A stretch of DNA of 64,000 nt, from NCBI RefSeq assembly GCF_947500985.1, contig NZ_CANMTX010000004.1:434001-498000 (forward strand). Direction: 5' to 3'. The notes under the pieces were generated by a model. The model ran no database searches. It was not told where the DNA came from and saw only the letters and a program-made list of their open reading frames with translations. Both the position numbers and the translations under genes were made by a program. This DNA is from an uncultured Maribacter sp. (lineage in GTDB: Bacteria > Bacteroidota > Bacteroidia > Flavobacteriales > Flavobacteriaceae). Shown one piece after another: positions 10,000-19,093 of the stretch (position 1 is the stretch's first letter; each line of letters starts with the position of its first letter).

Positions 10000-10304
10000 T
10001 TGAAGTTGGTGATTGGTATGTTTATGCAAATTAATAATAGTGGAGCAATGCGCCATATTTAAATTAAAAATATTGAAGGCTGTAAGAGGTGTAGTTACTT
10101 ACGAAATAGCGCAAAGTTGCTCTAATGCGAAAAAAAGTATCTCAAATGCTCAATTCACCACAATTTAAATTGCGAATAGAGTTATTTGTAAATCAAATCT
10201 GAAAGTATTTTACTTAATTGTATTGTCTTAAAGATGTATTTTTATACACCTATACACGCAATAGTGTAAGCATAAACTTTAGTATGTAGTTCAATTTTAA
10301 TCGT
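10000..10304. other. divergent intergenic region
   Basis: About 305 AT-rich bases lie between the DUF885 gene (leftward) and the first PAS kinase (rightward). A TATTTTTA at 10237-10244 with TTG at 10218-10220 is a weak promoter-like pair. Nothing else is recognisable. Confidence 0.3.
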
Positions 10305-11957
10305 ATGAATAAGGAGTTTCATTTTCTTGATGATGGTGGCGAGATGGGTAAGTTAATGCGCGAAAAAGATTGGTCAATGACCCCTTTAGGTCCACCAGAA
10401 GAGTGGCCGCAAAGTTTACGAACTACGATTAATATTATTTTAAATACACCTTTTCCAATGTTTTTGTTTTGGGGAGATACCCTAAAAGGATTTTATAACG
10501 ATGCCTATAGACCAATTTTAGGTGTAGACGGCAAACACCCCAAAATTTTAGGTTTAAACGGGGAAGAAGCTTGGGCAGAGATATGGAAAGATATTTTTCC
10601 GATGCTTAGTGTAGTAACTAAAAAAGGAGAGTCTATTTGGAGAGAAAATTTAATGATTCCTATTTATAGGAACGGTAGAATGGAAGATGTCTACTGGACA
10701 TTTAGTTATAGTCCTGTTAAAGATGAATCTGGAAACGTATCTGGCGTTCTAGTAATTGTAACAGATACTACCGAGGCTGTTTTAGCAGAGAGAAGGTTAC
10801 GAGAGAGTGAGCGAAGATTTAGAGAGTTGGCAGACCTATCTCCAGTTTGGATTTGGATCACCGATAATGAAATAAATATAGAATATTCGAATAAGGCATT
10901 ATTAGATTATGTAGGCGTAGAAAACGAATCTGAATTTAAAGGTCAAGTTTGGGTCGATGTGGTTCATCCTGATGATTTAGACGTGGTGTATTCAGGCTTC
11001 GGCAAAGCATTAGAAGATCAAACTGGTTTTACATTAGAGTATAGGGTTAAAAATCATAGTACTGATAAGTACGAGTGGTTTAAAGTTTTGGGCGTTCCAA
11101 AGTTTGAAGAAGGTAAAATGATAGGATTTATCGGCACCGGTATGAATATTGACAAGCAAAAATCATTTGCAGATCAATTAAAAGAAGAGGTAGATAATCG
11201 TACGAGACAGTTGGCCGATAGTAATTTAAAGCTAGAGGCAATGAATAAAGAGCTTCAGTCTTTTGCCTATATTTCTAGTCACGATTTACAAGAGCCTTTA
11301 CGTAAAATTCAAATGTTTTCAGAGGTACTGATGGAAAACGAATTTGACAAACTTTCCACTTCTGGAAAGACTAAATTCGAAAAAATACAATCTGCAGCAA
11401 ATAGAATGCAATCGCTCATAAACGATTTGTTATCGTACTCACGTACTGATACAGAGCAAAGGATTTTTGAGACGGTCGATTTAAAAAATCTTGTAGAAGA
11501 TGTTAAAAAGGATTTAGGTGAAGAGCTTAATAAAAAGAATGGTACCATAACTATCGTAAATTCAGTTAAGATTGAAATGGTGAAATTTCAATTTCGCCAA
11601 TTAATGTACAATCTGCTATCTAACTCCATTAAATATTCAAAAAGCGACGTTCCACTGGTGGTCACTATAGAAATTGAAATAATTACCAATGCGAATACCA
11701 TAGATGAAAATCTATTAAATGATAAAGAATATGTTCAAATTACGATTACCGATAATGGTATCGGTTTCGATGAGCAGTTCTCAGAAAAAATATTCGAAGT
11801 ATTTCAACGATTACACTCCAAACAAGAATATGTGGGTACAGGTATAGGTTTGGCTATTGTAAAGAAAATTGTACAAAATCACGCTGGGATTATCAGTGCT
11901 ACAGGTGAATTAAATAATGGATCTGTTTTTACAATTGTACTTCCTAAAAAGCAATAA
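10305..11957 (+). CDS. PAS-domain sensor histidine kinase
   Basis: A 550-residue cytoplasmic kinase with no membrane segment. Residues of about 10-165 form a PAS-like domain of the type opening with DWSMTPLGPPEEWPQSLR, seen in many soluble PAS kinases. A second PAS domain covers about 170-285 (FRELADLSPVWIWITDN). A short coiled coil leads to the HisKA domain with phospho-accepting His in SSHDLQEPLRKIQMFSEV. The ATPase domain carries the N box (NLLSNSIKYSK), G1 (DNGIGFD) and G2 (GTGIGLAIVKKI). It closely resembles the kinase at 14338-16263. The signal is unknown. It heads the 10.3-18.8 kb signalling cluster, where stand-alone receivers are plausible partners. Confidence 0.9.
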   Translation: MNKEFHFLDDGGEMGKLMREKDWSMTPLGPPEEWPQSLRTTINIILNTPFPMFLFWGDTLKGFYNDAYRPILGVDGKHPKILGLNGEEAWAEIWKDIFPMLSVVTKKGESIWRENLMIPIYRNGRMEDVYWTFSYSPVKDESGNVSGVLVIVTDTTEAVLAERRLRESERRFRELADLSPVWIWITDNEINIEYSNKALLDYVGVENESEFKGQVWVDVVHPDDLDVVYSGFGKALEDQTGFTLEYRVKNHSTDKYEWFKVLGVPKFEEGKMIGFIGTGMNIDKQKSFADQLKEEVDNRTRQLADSNLKLEAMNKELQSFAYISSHDLQEPLRKIQMFSEVLMENEFDKLSTSGKTKFEKIQSAANRMQSLINDLLSYSRTDTEQRIFETVDLKNLVEDVKKDLGEELNKKNGTITIVNSVKIEMVKFQFRQLMYNLLSNSIKYSKSDVPLVVTIEIEIITNANTIDENLLNDKEYVQITITDNGIGFDEQFSEKIFEVFQRLHSKQEYVGTGIGLAIVKKIVQNHAGIISATGELNNGSVFTIVLPKKQ

Positions 11958-12156
11958 ATACAACCCATTTTTTTATCCGAAGTTCTAGAAATCTATTCAT
12001 TGTTATTGATTAGGATAAATTTCTATGTCATTGTATTCCATTTCAATAGCTAGTTAAATTCCAATATTTCCTAATTATTTAAAATAAATTTTTTTTGAGT
12101 TAAAGCATATTCTTTTTAAGATATTATATGGGAGAATTCGATTCGATTTTTAACTC

Positions 12157-13019
12157 ATGAATACTACAATAACAAAATCGGCAGGTATGGGCGCTGTCAT
12201 AAATGATGGTGCTGTAACCTTTAGAGTATGGGCACCGAATGCAGTGAAAGTCTTCGTTGGCGGTAGCTTTAATAACTGGACTAAAAAAGATATTTCACTT
12301 GAAATAGAAGAAAATGGGTATTGGTCTGTAATTACAGATAAGGCATCAGAAGACGATGAATATAAAAATATGAGGGGGAACTTTTGTCGAGAAACGATCC
12401 GTATGCTTTTGAGGTCACCAATAGCAATGGTAAAGCGAGGGTTCCAGAAGAAATTCAACCAGGTGATGCAGAAAGTGATTTAGCCAAGTAAAGAGCCATA
12501 TTAGGTATGGTATTAACACTTACAGCGCCGGGTATACCAATGCTGTTTCAAGGTCAATAGTTTATTGAAGACGAATATTTTCAAGATACCGAAGGCTTAG
12601 ATTGGGAAAAAGAAGAAAAGCACAAGGGTATAGAAAACTTGATTAGAGATATTATTAAGTTAAGAACAGGAGAAATTGAAGGTGCTAAAGGGCTAAGAAG
12701 TCAACATATAGAGATTTTGCATAGTAATCACGAAACAGAAATTCCGGCATATAGACGTTTCGATGTTAATGATTTAAAAGAACTCGTACTTGTAGTTTTG
12801 AATTTTAGCAATCAAGAGTATGAAAATTATGGTATAGGTTTAAATGAAGATGAACCATTTTGGCTAAAGGTCAATGCTAGTAGTAAAATTTACGATGAAG
12901 ATTTCTCAGAATTGCCTGTAGAGAGTGTTGAAGTAGTAAAAGAAAGTACCGACGCTAAAACTTGGACGGGGAAAATAAATATTCCGGCTTATGGAGCGTT
13001 GATTTTTACAAATTCTTAA
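12157..13019 (+). pseudogene. remnant of a GH13 alpha-amylase/branching-enzyme-like gene
   Basis: The 5' part encodes a CBM48-like domain (VTFRVWAPNAVKVFVGGSFN). A frameshift at the A5 run 12364-12368 moves the reading into another frame, where SRNDPYAFEV continues. This joins directly to GKARVPEEIQPGDAESDLAK, a segment that in intact enzymes lies late in the catalytic barrel. In that frame a TAA (12489-12491) and a TAG (12558-12560) interrupt otherwise good GH13 sequence (RAILGMVLTLTAPGIPMLFQ), and the C-terminal beta domain runs to 13019. So most of the barrel with its catalytic acids is deleted, with a frameshift and two nonsense changes (likely AAA to TAA and GAG to TAG). It cannot make an active enzyme. 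Confidence 0.88.
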
Positions 13020-13196
13020 TCGTCTAACTGTTGTTATTACTGTAGATGAATTTTTTGTAGTTTAAAACTTATAATTAAAATGTTTTTTAAGTTGAGTTTC
13101 AAAAGTGCTAATAATTTATTGTATTTTGTTATATAATATTTTTCTAAAATAATAATTTTACAAACTTTTATGCGGAGAATTAATTGTATTTATTAA

Positions 13197-13730
13197 ATGG
13201 AATATAGTTTCATATATAGCCCTGAAAAAATGGTTAATGAAGTGTTTCGAAGAACAATGTTTTCTGCAGAAGTTGATTTTGAAATATTGCAAGATGGCAC
13301 CATTAAGTTACCTGAAGATTTAAGTGATGAGAAGCTTAAATCTATTCAGATTGAGCTTGAAGGTTTTGGTATAAAGATTCAAACAAAAGAGAATCGAGAT
13401 GTTGTAGAAGAGATAAAAATCTACATAAAGAAAATGGTTTATGAGGGTGATATTAGAAATGTAAAAATGTCAGAATCGCTTTCCGATAAGTTGGGTTTTA
13501 GTTATCCATATCTGTCAAATCTATTTTCTAGTAAAACGTTCACCTCAATAGAGAATTTTTATATATTAGTGCGCATTGAAAAAGTAAAGGAGTTGGTACT
13601 ATTGGAAAATACAAGTTTAAGTGAAATTGCATATGACTTGAATTTTAGTAGTGTTCCTCATTTATCAAATCAGTTCAAAAAAGTTACTGGGTTAACCATT
13701 ACTCAGTATTTGAAGTTTAGAAAAAAGTGA
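13197..13730 (+). CDS. short AraC-type DNA-binding protein
   Basis: A 177-residue protein. Residues of about 75-177 form the double helix-turn-helix of the AraC/XylS family: SESLSDKLGFSYPYLSNLFS is the first motif, and SLSEIAYDLNFSSVPHLSNQ with FKKVTGLTITQYLKFR is the second. The N-terminal 70 residues are short and contain no cupin-like sensor domain I can recognise. It lies 37 bases before a single-domain response regulator. Regulators of this size next to two-component genes may respond to that pathway (inference). The gene shares this pairing with the longer AraC regulator at 16532-17527, which also neighbours a receiver gene. Confidence 0.82.
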   Translation: MEYSFIYSPEKMVNEVFRRTMFSAEVDFEILQDGTIKLPEDLSDEKLKSIQIELEGFGIKIQTKENRDVVEEIKIYIKKMVYEGDIRNVKMSESLSDKLGFSYPYLSNLFSSKTFTSIENFYILVRIEKVKELVLLENTSLSEIAYDLNFSSVPHLSNQFKKVTGLTITQYLKFRKK

Positions 13731-13767
13731 GAAGAATGGTTCTTCTTTCAATACATGAAAAGTGAAA

Positions 13768-14208
13768 ATGGATAAATTAAGAATACTACTCGTTGACGAT
13801 GACGAAGACGACAGACAGTTTTTTGCCGATGCATTGGAAGGAATCGAATTGAATACCGATTTACATCAATTAGAGAACGGAAAAAGCTGTATAGAATATT
13901 TATTGACCGATACAGATAATACTCCCGATTTGGTGTTTCTAGATTTGAATATGCCGATAATGAACGGTTTTGAATGTTTGGAAGCAATAAGACGGACCCC
14001 TCATTTAAAAGATTTATTGGTCGCCATTTATTCTACCTCATCTGCCGAAAGAGATATTGAAGAAACGTTTGAAAAAGGAGCCAACATTTACATTAAAAAG
14101 CCCTCTAGTTTTAATGAACTTAAAAAATCATTAAAACAAGTGGTTAAAATGAACTGGGCATATCATTTAAATGATTTTAAGAAAGAGAATTTTTTATTGA
14201 AAATATAA
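13768..14208 (+). CDS. single-domain response regulator (Rcp1-like receiver)
   Basis: About 146 residues consisting of a receiver domain only. The acidic pocket is LVDDDEDDRQFF, the phospho-accepting Asp is in LVFLDLNMP, the switch Ser/Thr is in YSTSS and the conserved Lys is in KKPSSF. There is no output domain, so it probably relays phosphate or acts by protein contact. ATG 13768 is preferred over the in-frame GTG two codons earlier because it puts the receiver core at the normal distance. It is a paralogue of the receiver at 17704-18141 (both have GFECL and KPSS). A strong terminator follows at 14233, so the unit is probably araC-type gene plus receiver. Confidence 0.9.
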   Translation: MDKLRILLVDDDEDDRQFFADALEGIELNTDLHQLENGKSCIEYLLTDTDNTPDLVFLDLNMPIMNGFECLEAIRRTPHLKDLLVAIYSTSSAERDIEETFEKGANIYIKKPSSFNELKKSLKQVVKMNWAYHLNDFKKENFLLKI

Positions 14209-14232
14209 GGTCTCAAATAAAATTGCAGTAAG

Positions 14233-14262
14233 AAAGTTGTTTCATTCGGAACAACTTTTTTT
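14233..14262 (+). terminator. rho-independent terminator after the receiver gene
   Basis: AAAGTTGTT and AACAACTTT form a 9-bp perfect stem (14233-14241 with 14250-14258) followed by a run of T. Confidence 0.85.
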
Positions 14263-14337
14263 GTTTTAGCACTAATCGAACTGTATTATAAACACTTATT
14301 TCGCAATATCTTAACAGAAGAGTAAAAGTTAGTACAA

Positions 14338-16263
14338 ATGATGAATACTGTAGCAGATGATTTTTTTAAAAAAATAGTTGACGATGCCAACACTGCTGTA
14401 CTATATGCTGAGCCATCGGCGCTTAAATCTTTACAGGTAAAAGAATATTTGGTCAAGTATGCGAATAAAAGCGCGCAAAAATTCTTTTCATTTGAGAATG
14501 TTGAAAATCATTCTTTAGGAGAACTTATAAATTATGATGAAATTTTAATTTTCGCGAATAAGGTATTGGAAACCGGCGTTGAAGAAAATTTCAATATTAT
14601 AGTAAAAGAAGAAGATAGCTTATTAAGCTATAATGTCAGAATTTACACTTTTGAAAAGGGTTTGTCGTTTACATTGACTTTAATTAAACCTAAGTTTATT
14701 ACAGATAAAGAATCTAAAACCCCATTAGGTATCCAAGAATCTAGAAGGAGAGAGCTTGAGATTTCTAATCTTTTTGGAATACGAGTTTTAGATAGTAATG
14801 ATAGTATTATTTGTTACTTAAAACCGATTTTTAATAAGAAAGGAGATGTTGAAGACTTTCGTATCGATTATATAAATAATCGAATGGGTGAAATTGCAAA
14901 TGAAGAATCTACGTTCATTGAAGGGCAGACCATACTCGAATATTATCCTAAGAACGCGGAGAACGGAGTTTTAGAGATTCTAGCAGATGGGTATTTGTCT
15001 GGTGAGAATAAAGAATATACTAAAGAATTTATTTTTGATAAAGAGCCTGTTTGGTTGGCCACCAGGGCAATAAAAATGAACGGTGGCCTAATACTATTCT
15101 CTAAAGATGTAACGCAAGAGAAGGCGTATGAAACACAATTGTTTATACAGAACAGATTACTTTCAGAGGCTGAGCATGTAGCCAATATTGGTAGTTTTCG
15201 TTGGAATTTAGCTAAGGAGCAAATAAAATACTCAGACAATGTATACAGGTTGTTTGGCTATGACCCTAATGAGTTCGATGATAAGTATGATCGCTTACTT
15301 ACATTTTTACACCCTAATGATTTTGAAAAGGTAAAATCTAGTTTTAAAGCGGCTAGAAAAAATAAATCTAAAACTGACTTGGTTTTTCGTGTGTATATAA
15401 AATCTAAAGAGTTGAGGTATATGAACACTATTGGCGAATGTTACCAGAAAGAAGGTAATTGGTATATGGTAGGTGTTATTAGAGATGTTACCAAGCAAAT
15501 AGAAGCAGAGTCGGTGCTGCAGATTAAGAATACAGAATTAAAAAGAACCAATGCCGATTTAGAAGCCTTTAACCGTGTGGCCAGTCATGATCTGCAAGAG
15601 CCATTACGTAAAATTCAAATGTTCGTCAGTCGATTAGATGAAGAAGAAGAGGGGCGGTTAAGTAATCGATCCCAAGGCTACTTGTCTAAGATAAAGTACT
15701 CGTCAGATAGAATGCGTAATCTTATTAATAATCTACTATCTTATTCTAAAATAGATGAGGTGGGCGAGCAACCAAGGCGCGTAGACCTTAATGATGTTTT
15801 AAATAATGTTTTAGAAGATTTAGGTGAACGTATTAATGATTTAGAGGCCGAGGTAGCGTCTGTGAGTTTGCCGGTAGTAAATGGTATTCAATTTCAGTTA
15901 GAACAGTTGTTTGCGAACCTCATTGGTAATTCACTCAAATATGTAAATGAAGGAGTACAGCCCAATATTAAAATTATAGGTAATATCGTTAGTGGGGATA
16001 AAAGTTTGGTAGAAAGTTTATTACCAAACATAAATTATGTGAAGCTTCAATTTATTGATAACGGTATAGGATTCGAAAAAAAGTATCAAGAGAAAATTTT
16101 TGAAATATTTCAAAGACTTCATGGTAAGACAGAATTTTCAGGTACTGGTTTGGGCTTATCTATCTGTAAAAAAATTGTTCAATCGCATAACGGTACCATC
16201 ACGGCAAAAGGCGAGTTGAACAAAGGTGCTGAGTTCACCGTTTATCTTCCAACCTTATTATAG
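14338..16263 (+). CDS. multi-PAS sensor histidine kinase
   Basis: A 641-residue soluble kinase. The first 270 residues contain two PAS-like regions of low similarity. A clearer PAS_3 domain follows at about 280-395 (HVANIGSFRWNLAKEQIKYS through YMVGVIRDVTKQIEAES). The HisKA domain has its His in VASHDLQEPLRKIQMFVSRL, the N box is NLIGNSLKYVN, and the ATP lid has DNGIGFEKKYQEKIFEIFQR and GTGLGLSICKKI. The C-terminal half is very like the kinase at 10305-11957, so the two are paralogues. The tandem ATGATG at 14338 leaves the exact start uncertain by one codon. It stands alone between the 14233 terminator and the AraC gene region. Confidence 0.9.
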   Translation: MMNTVADDFFKKIVDDANTAVLYAEPSALKSLQVKEYLVKYANKSAQKFFSFENVENHSLGELINYDEILIFANKVLETGVEENFNIIVKEEDSLLSYNVRIYTFEKGLSFTLTLIKPKFITDKESKTPLGIQESRRRELEISNLFGIRVLDSNDSIICYLKPIFNKKGDVEDFRIDYINNRMGEIANEESTFIEGQTILEYYPKNAENGVLEILADGYLSGENKEYTKEFIFDKEPVWLATRAIKMNGGLILFSKDVTQEKAYETQLFIQNRLLSEAEHVANIGSFRWNLAKEQIKYSDNVYRLFGYDPNEFDDKYDRLLTFLHPNDFEKVKSSFKAARKNKSKTDLVFRVYIKSKELRYMNTIGECYQKEGNWYMVGVIRDVTKQIEAESVLQIKNTELKRTNADLEAFNRVASHDLQEPLRKIQMFVSRLDEEEEGRLSNRSQGYLSKIKYSSDRMRNLINNLLSYSKIDEVGEQPRRVDLNDVLNNVLEDLGERINDLEAEVASVSLPVVNGIQFQLEQLFANLIGNSLKYVNEGVQPNIKIIGNIVSGDKSLVESLLPNINYVKLQFIDNGIGFEKKYQEKIFEIFQRLHGKTEFSGTGLGLSICKKIVQSHNGTITAKGELNKGAEFTVYLPTLL

Positions 16264-16299
16264 GTTTTACCACTGTAAAATATACCCTTCTTAAAATTG

Positions 16300-16328
16300 T
16301 GTAACAGCTTCTAAAAATGTTGTAACAG
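16300..16328 (+). repeat. two direct TGTAACAG repeats, 21 bp apart
   Basis: TGTAACAG occurs at 16300-16307 and again at 16321-16328. The 21-bp offset equals two helical turns, the layout expected for tandem AraC-family half-sites. They lie 50-80 bases before the small frame at 16380 and its overlapping AraC gene, so they may be an autoregulatory operator (inference). Confidence 0.4.
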
Positions 16329-16379
16329 ATTTACATTGCATTGGCCGCATCTTTGTATCAACAAGAAATGTAAGCCTTT

Positions 16380-16541
16380 ATGAATAATCTTCAATATGCT
16401 AGAGTAGGTAATGTAAGACGAAAAGATTCTTATGACCAGACTTTAAATGTACAGAGTAGTACTCCTGGTTTTTCCGAAAACTTTAACGCACAAGAGGCTT
16501 CATTAAATAATAACCATCTAAATAATATATCATGCAAATAG
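16380..16541 (+). CDS. small frame overlapping the AraC gene start (possible leader peptide)
   Basis: A 53-residue frame begins MNNLQYARVGNVRRKDSYD and ends TAG at 16539-16541, ten bases inside the downstream AraC gene whose ATG is at 16532. The product is polar and rich in Asn, with no signal peptide and no domain I know. The stop/start overlap would allow translational coupling. It could instead be only the transcribed leader of the regulator. Evidence for translation is the frame and the overlap alone. Confidence 0.35.
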   Translation: MNNLQYARVGNVRRKDSYDQTLNVQSSTPGFSENFNAQEASLNNNHLNNISCK

Positions 16542-17527
16542 TTCATAATCAGTTAAGTCATTTCAATAATATTTTAGGAGGAAGTATCTCTAGTTTTCAA
16601 GGAGATCGTATTCTTCAATACGATAATGATAAAGGTACAGGTAGAATACAGACCGTTTCATTAGGATCAGGAATTTCTTATACCGAATATGATTTGGATT
16701 TGAACGATGATTTCAATTTCGATTTAAAGTTGGATGAGAATCGTAGTTTATACTTCATTTATTGTTTAGAAGGTAGTTTTAGATTTTCTAAAGGAAAAGA
16801 AACAAGTAAAGTTGAAGCTTTGCAAACAGTAGTGATAGGTGGTTCTAACGAGACTATTAATATTAAACTTAGAGAGGCGACAAAGTCTAACTTGTCTATT
16901 ATTAAGGTAACGCAAGATGGAGAGTCATTAAGTAAGAATGTTAACAATAATGAATTATATGAGCAATTGTTTGCTTCGTTTTTAAATGAAGATGGTAGTG
17001 CACACATAGGTACATTCAATCTTAAAATAAAAGAACAATTATTACAGATTAGGTCAATTACCCAAGTAGGTTTGGTAAGAAAACTGCTTATAGAAGGTAT
17101 TGTAAACTTTACGTTGGCATTAGAGATTTTACATTGTAAGCAAGATATTGAGAATAGCGGTCAAGTTTCGACTATGCTAACAAAGAAAGAGCTTTTAAGA
17201 ATTGAAGAAGCAGTAAATGCTATTAAGAGAAAACCAGAATTTCCTTATACAGTAACCGATTTAAGTAAAGAATACGGTCTTTCGCCAACAAAATTACAAG
17301 AAGGATTTAAAGTGATGGAAGGTACAACGGTAACCAATTTCATTAGAAATGAACGATTGATACTAGCTGAAGAATTAATACAAACATCTGACATGAACAT
17401 TTCAGAGATTGTTTATTCTATAGGGTTTACAAGTAGAAGCTACTTTTCTAAAATCTTTAGAAATAAATTTAAGTGTACGCCAAAAGCGTATTTAATGAAC
17501 ATTAGAAACGTATCTATTTCAGCATAG
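16532..17527 (+). CDS. AraC-family transcriptional regulator
   Basis: A 331-residue regulator. The C-terminal hundred residues hold the AraC double helix-turn-helix: YTVTDLSKEYGLSPTKLQEG, then DMNISEIVYSIGFTSRSYFS and KIFRNKFKCTPKAYLMNIR, which is a very typical ending. The N-terminal 220 residues may be a ligand-binding beta domain (residues 70-110, ENRSLYFIYCLEGSFRFSKG, look cupin-like). The ligand is unknown. A strong terminator follows at 17550. Two TGTAACAG repeats upstream are candidate binding sites. It is convergent with the receiver gene at 17704. Confidence 0.88.
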   Translation: MQIVHNQLSHFNNILGGSISSFQGDRILQYDNDKGTGRIQTVSLGSGISYTEYDLDLNDDFNFDLKLDENRSLYFIYCLEGSFRFSKGKETSKVEALQTVVIGGSNETINIKLREATKSNLSIIKVTQDGESLSKNVNNNELYEQLFASFLNEDGSAHIGTFNLKIKEQLLQIRSITQVGLVRKLLIEGIVNFTLALEILHCKQDIENSGQVSTMLTKKELLRIEEAVNAIKRKPEFPYTVTDLSKEYGLSPTKLQEGFKVMEGTTVTNFIRNERLILAEELIQTSDMNISEIVYSIGFTSRSYFSKIFRNKFKCTPKAYLMNIRNVSISA

Positions 17528-17549
17528 AAAAACATATATGAAAAAAATG

Positions 17550-17577
17550 AAGCCAGCTCAATAGAGCTGGCTTTTTT
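17550..17577 (+). terminator. rho-independent terminator after the AraC gene
   Basis: AAGCCAGCTC and GAGCTGGCTT form a 10-bp perfect stem with an AATA loop and a following T run. Confidence 0.93.
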
Positions 17578-17703
17578 GCTTTATTATTTTAGGGAAATAC
17601 TTTTTTAAGGATTGAAAAATTTAAACAGGAAAATACTTTTAGCTAAAAACTAAGTAAGATTGAAGATTTAAAATGACAGTATGGAGAGTATATAATAACT
17701 AGG

Positions 17704-18141
17704 TTAAATAGAAATAACGAACTCTTTTTCGTTTCTTTCAGAATCATTTACATAGCGTAGACATTTGTGTAAAAGTGTTTTTAACTGGTTGTATGAAGAA
17801 GGTTTTTGTAAATATAAAGAAGCACCCATTTCATTTAAACGTGTAATCTCTTTAGGGTGATAAGATGTAGAATAGATAATTACGGGCGTATCTGCATATT
17901 TCTCTAGGTCACGAATATCTGCAAGACACTCAAATCCGTCCATCATAGGCATTTTTAAATCTAAGAATATAACATCTGGTTTCTCATCAGTATTTGATAG
18001 TAAACCTGCCATTAGGTCTACACCATTATTAAATTCAGAAATTTTAGTCTGTATAGGAATCTCTCTTAGTGCATCAGAAAAGAAAGTTCTGTCATCACTA
18101 TCATCGTCAGCTAGGAAGACATTTAGTAAATTTTTGCTCAT
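17704..18141 (-). CDS. single-domain response regulator (Rcp1-like receiver)
   Basis: A 145-residue receiver without an output domain. Its acidic pocket is LADDDSDDRTFF, the phosphorylated Asp is in VIFLDLKMP, the switch residue is in YSTSY and the Lys is in QKPSSY. It matches the receiver at 13768-14208 in length, in the MDGFECL/MNGFECL segment and in the similar C-terminal tail, so the two arose by duplication. Likely partners are the PAS kinases of this cluster (inference). It lies 208 bases downstream of the BLUF gene on the same strand. Confidence 0.9.
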   Translation of the reverse strand: MSKNLLNVFLADDDSDDRTFFSDALREIPIQTKISEFNNGVDLMAGLLSNTDEKPDVIFLDLKMPMMDGFECLADIRDLEKYADTPVIIYSTSYHPKEITRLNEMGASLYLQKPSSYNQLKTLLHKCLRYVNDSERNEKEFVISI

Positions 18142-18349
18142 GGCAATTAATAATTTAAAACGCTAAAAAATGTTTGTTCACAAAGAATTTGATTTAAAAT
18201 TTTAATCAAAATCTAAAAGCAAGGTAAAACTTAAGGAGTCTACTCTCTAATGCGATTCGTTTAAAAAATAGCTCAATACCTAAAATATAACGCTGACATA
18301 TGAGCACATATTACTATTTTATGTAAAAATGTGTAACATGTTTTGTAAG

Positions 18350-18781
18350 CTACATAGGCGGTTCTACTACCATCGATTTAATCTTCTTCCAAAAGTGTTT
18401 TGAAGTAACATTGGTAGGTTCAATTAGATCTGCCATTAAAATTAGATTTCTCTTGAATTGCTCGTATTCGTATTTGTTAGTATTGTTCTCATCAATGGGG
18501 TAGTAGGCCATTCCCCAATTTGGGAATGTTCGCTTGCTTATTTCATCATCAGAGAAAAGAGTGACATTTTTATGGCGAGGATCCATTTTAATCTTGCTGT
18601 AAAGTTCTTCTATTCTTACTTTGTTGCCTTCTAGCAGTTGAACAAAACGACCTTTATAATAGATCAAACAACCTGTAATAGCATCACGTTGATTATTTGC
18701 ACGTGCCTTTTCAAGTAATTCTTCCATTTCTGCGCCCTTAATCTTATTGGTAGCAACAGATTCATAAGTCAATGTATACAT
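18350..18781 (-). CDS. BLUF-domain blue-light photoreceptor
   Basis: A 143-residue protein made of one BLUF domain (sensor of blue light using FAD) plus a short C-terminal extension. The residues of the photocycle are present at the spacing of AppA. Tyr6 corresponds to AppA Tyr21, Asn30 to Asn45, Gln48 to Gln63 (in FVQLLEG), Trp89 to Trp104 and Met91 to Met106. It should therefore bind flavin and react to light. There is no output domain, so it must act through a partner. The receiver and the AraC regulators nearby are candidates (inference). The usual DPRH motif near residue 68 is intact. Confidence 0.92.
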   Translation of the reverse strand: MYTLTYESVATNKIKGAEMEELLEKARANNQRDAITGCLIYYKGRFVQLLEGNKVRIEELYSKIKMDPRHKNVTLFSDDEISKRTFPNWGMAYYPIDENNTNKYEYEQFKRNLILMADLIEPTNVTSKHFWKKIKSMVVEPPM

Positions 18782-18885
18782 CTAAAATGAAATTGGTCTT
18801 AATGGGTAAAAATAATAAAAATGTCAAAATATGAAAAAGACTTCTCAAATAAGTAATTAAATAGTGAGTGAGGAAAGTGTTTATA

Positions 18886-18911
18886 ACAAAAAAGCCCCTA
18901 AAAGGGGCTTT
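18886..18911 (-). terminator. terminator after tRNA-Arg
   Basis: Read on the minus strand, AAAGCCCC and GGGGCTTT form an 8-bp stem (18891-18898 with 18904-18911) followed by T residues, just beyond the tRNA 3' end. Confidence 0.88.
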
Positions 18912-18915
18912 TGAG

Positions 18916-18989
18916 TGATCGCAGGAGGATTCGAACCTCCGACCGTCTGCTTAGAAGGCAGATGCTCTATCCAGCTGAGCTATGCGACC
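18916..18989 (-). tRNA. tRNA-Arg (anticodon TCT)
   Basis: A 74-nt cloverleaf on the minus strand. The acceptor arms GGTCGCA and TGCGATC pair with one wobble. The D arm is AGCTCAGCTGGATAGAGC. The anticodon stem TCTGC/GCAGA encloses the loop CTTCTAA with anticodon TCT, reading AGA. The T arm contains GGTTCGAATCC. CCA is not encoded. Confidence 0.95.
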
Positions 18990-19093
18990 GACACCATTTT
19001 TTCAAATGTGGGTGCAAACTTAGTGATTTTTATAGACTGGTAAAACCAAAATCAATAAAAATTTAATTATTTCTTTTATCTACCTATTTACGG

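Noticed and set aside
12639-13019. Apparent separate 126-residue gene
   Set aside because: It is in frame with the upstream amylase remnants and encodes only the C-terminal part of the same GH13 enzyme, so it belongs to the pseudogene.
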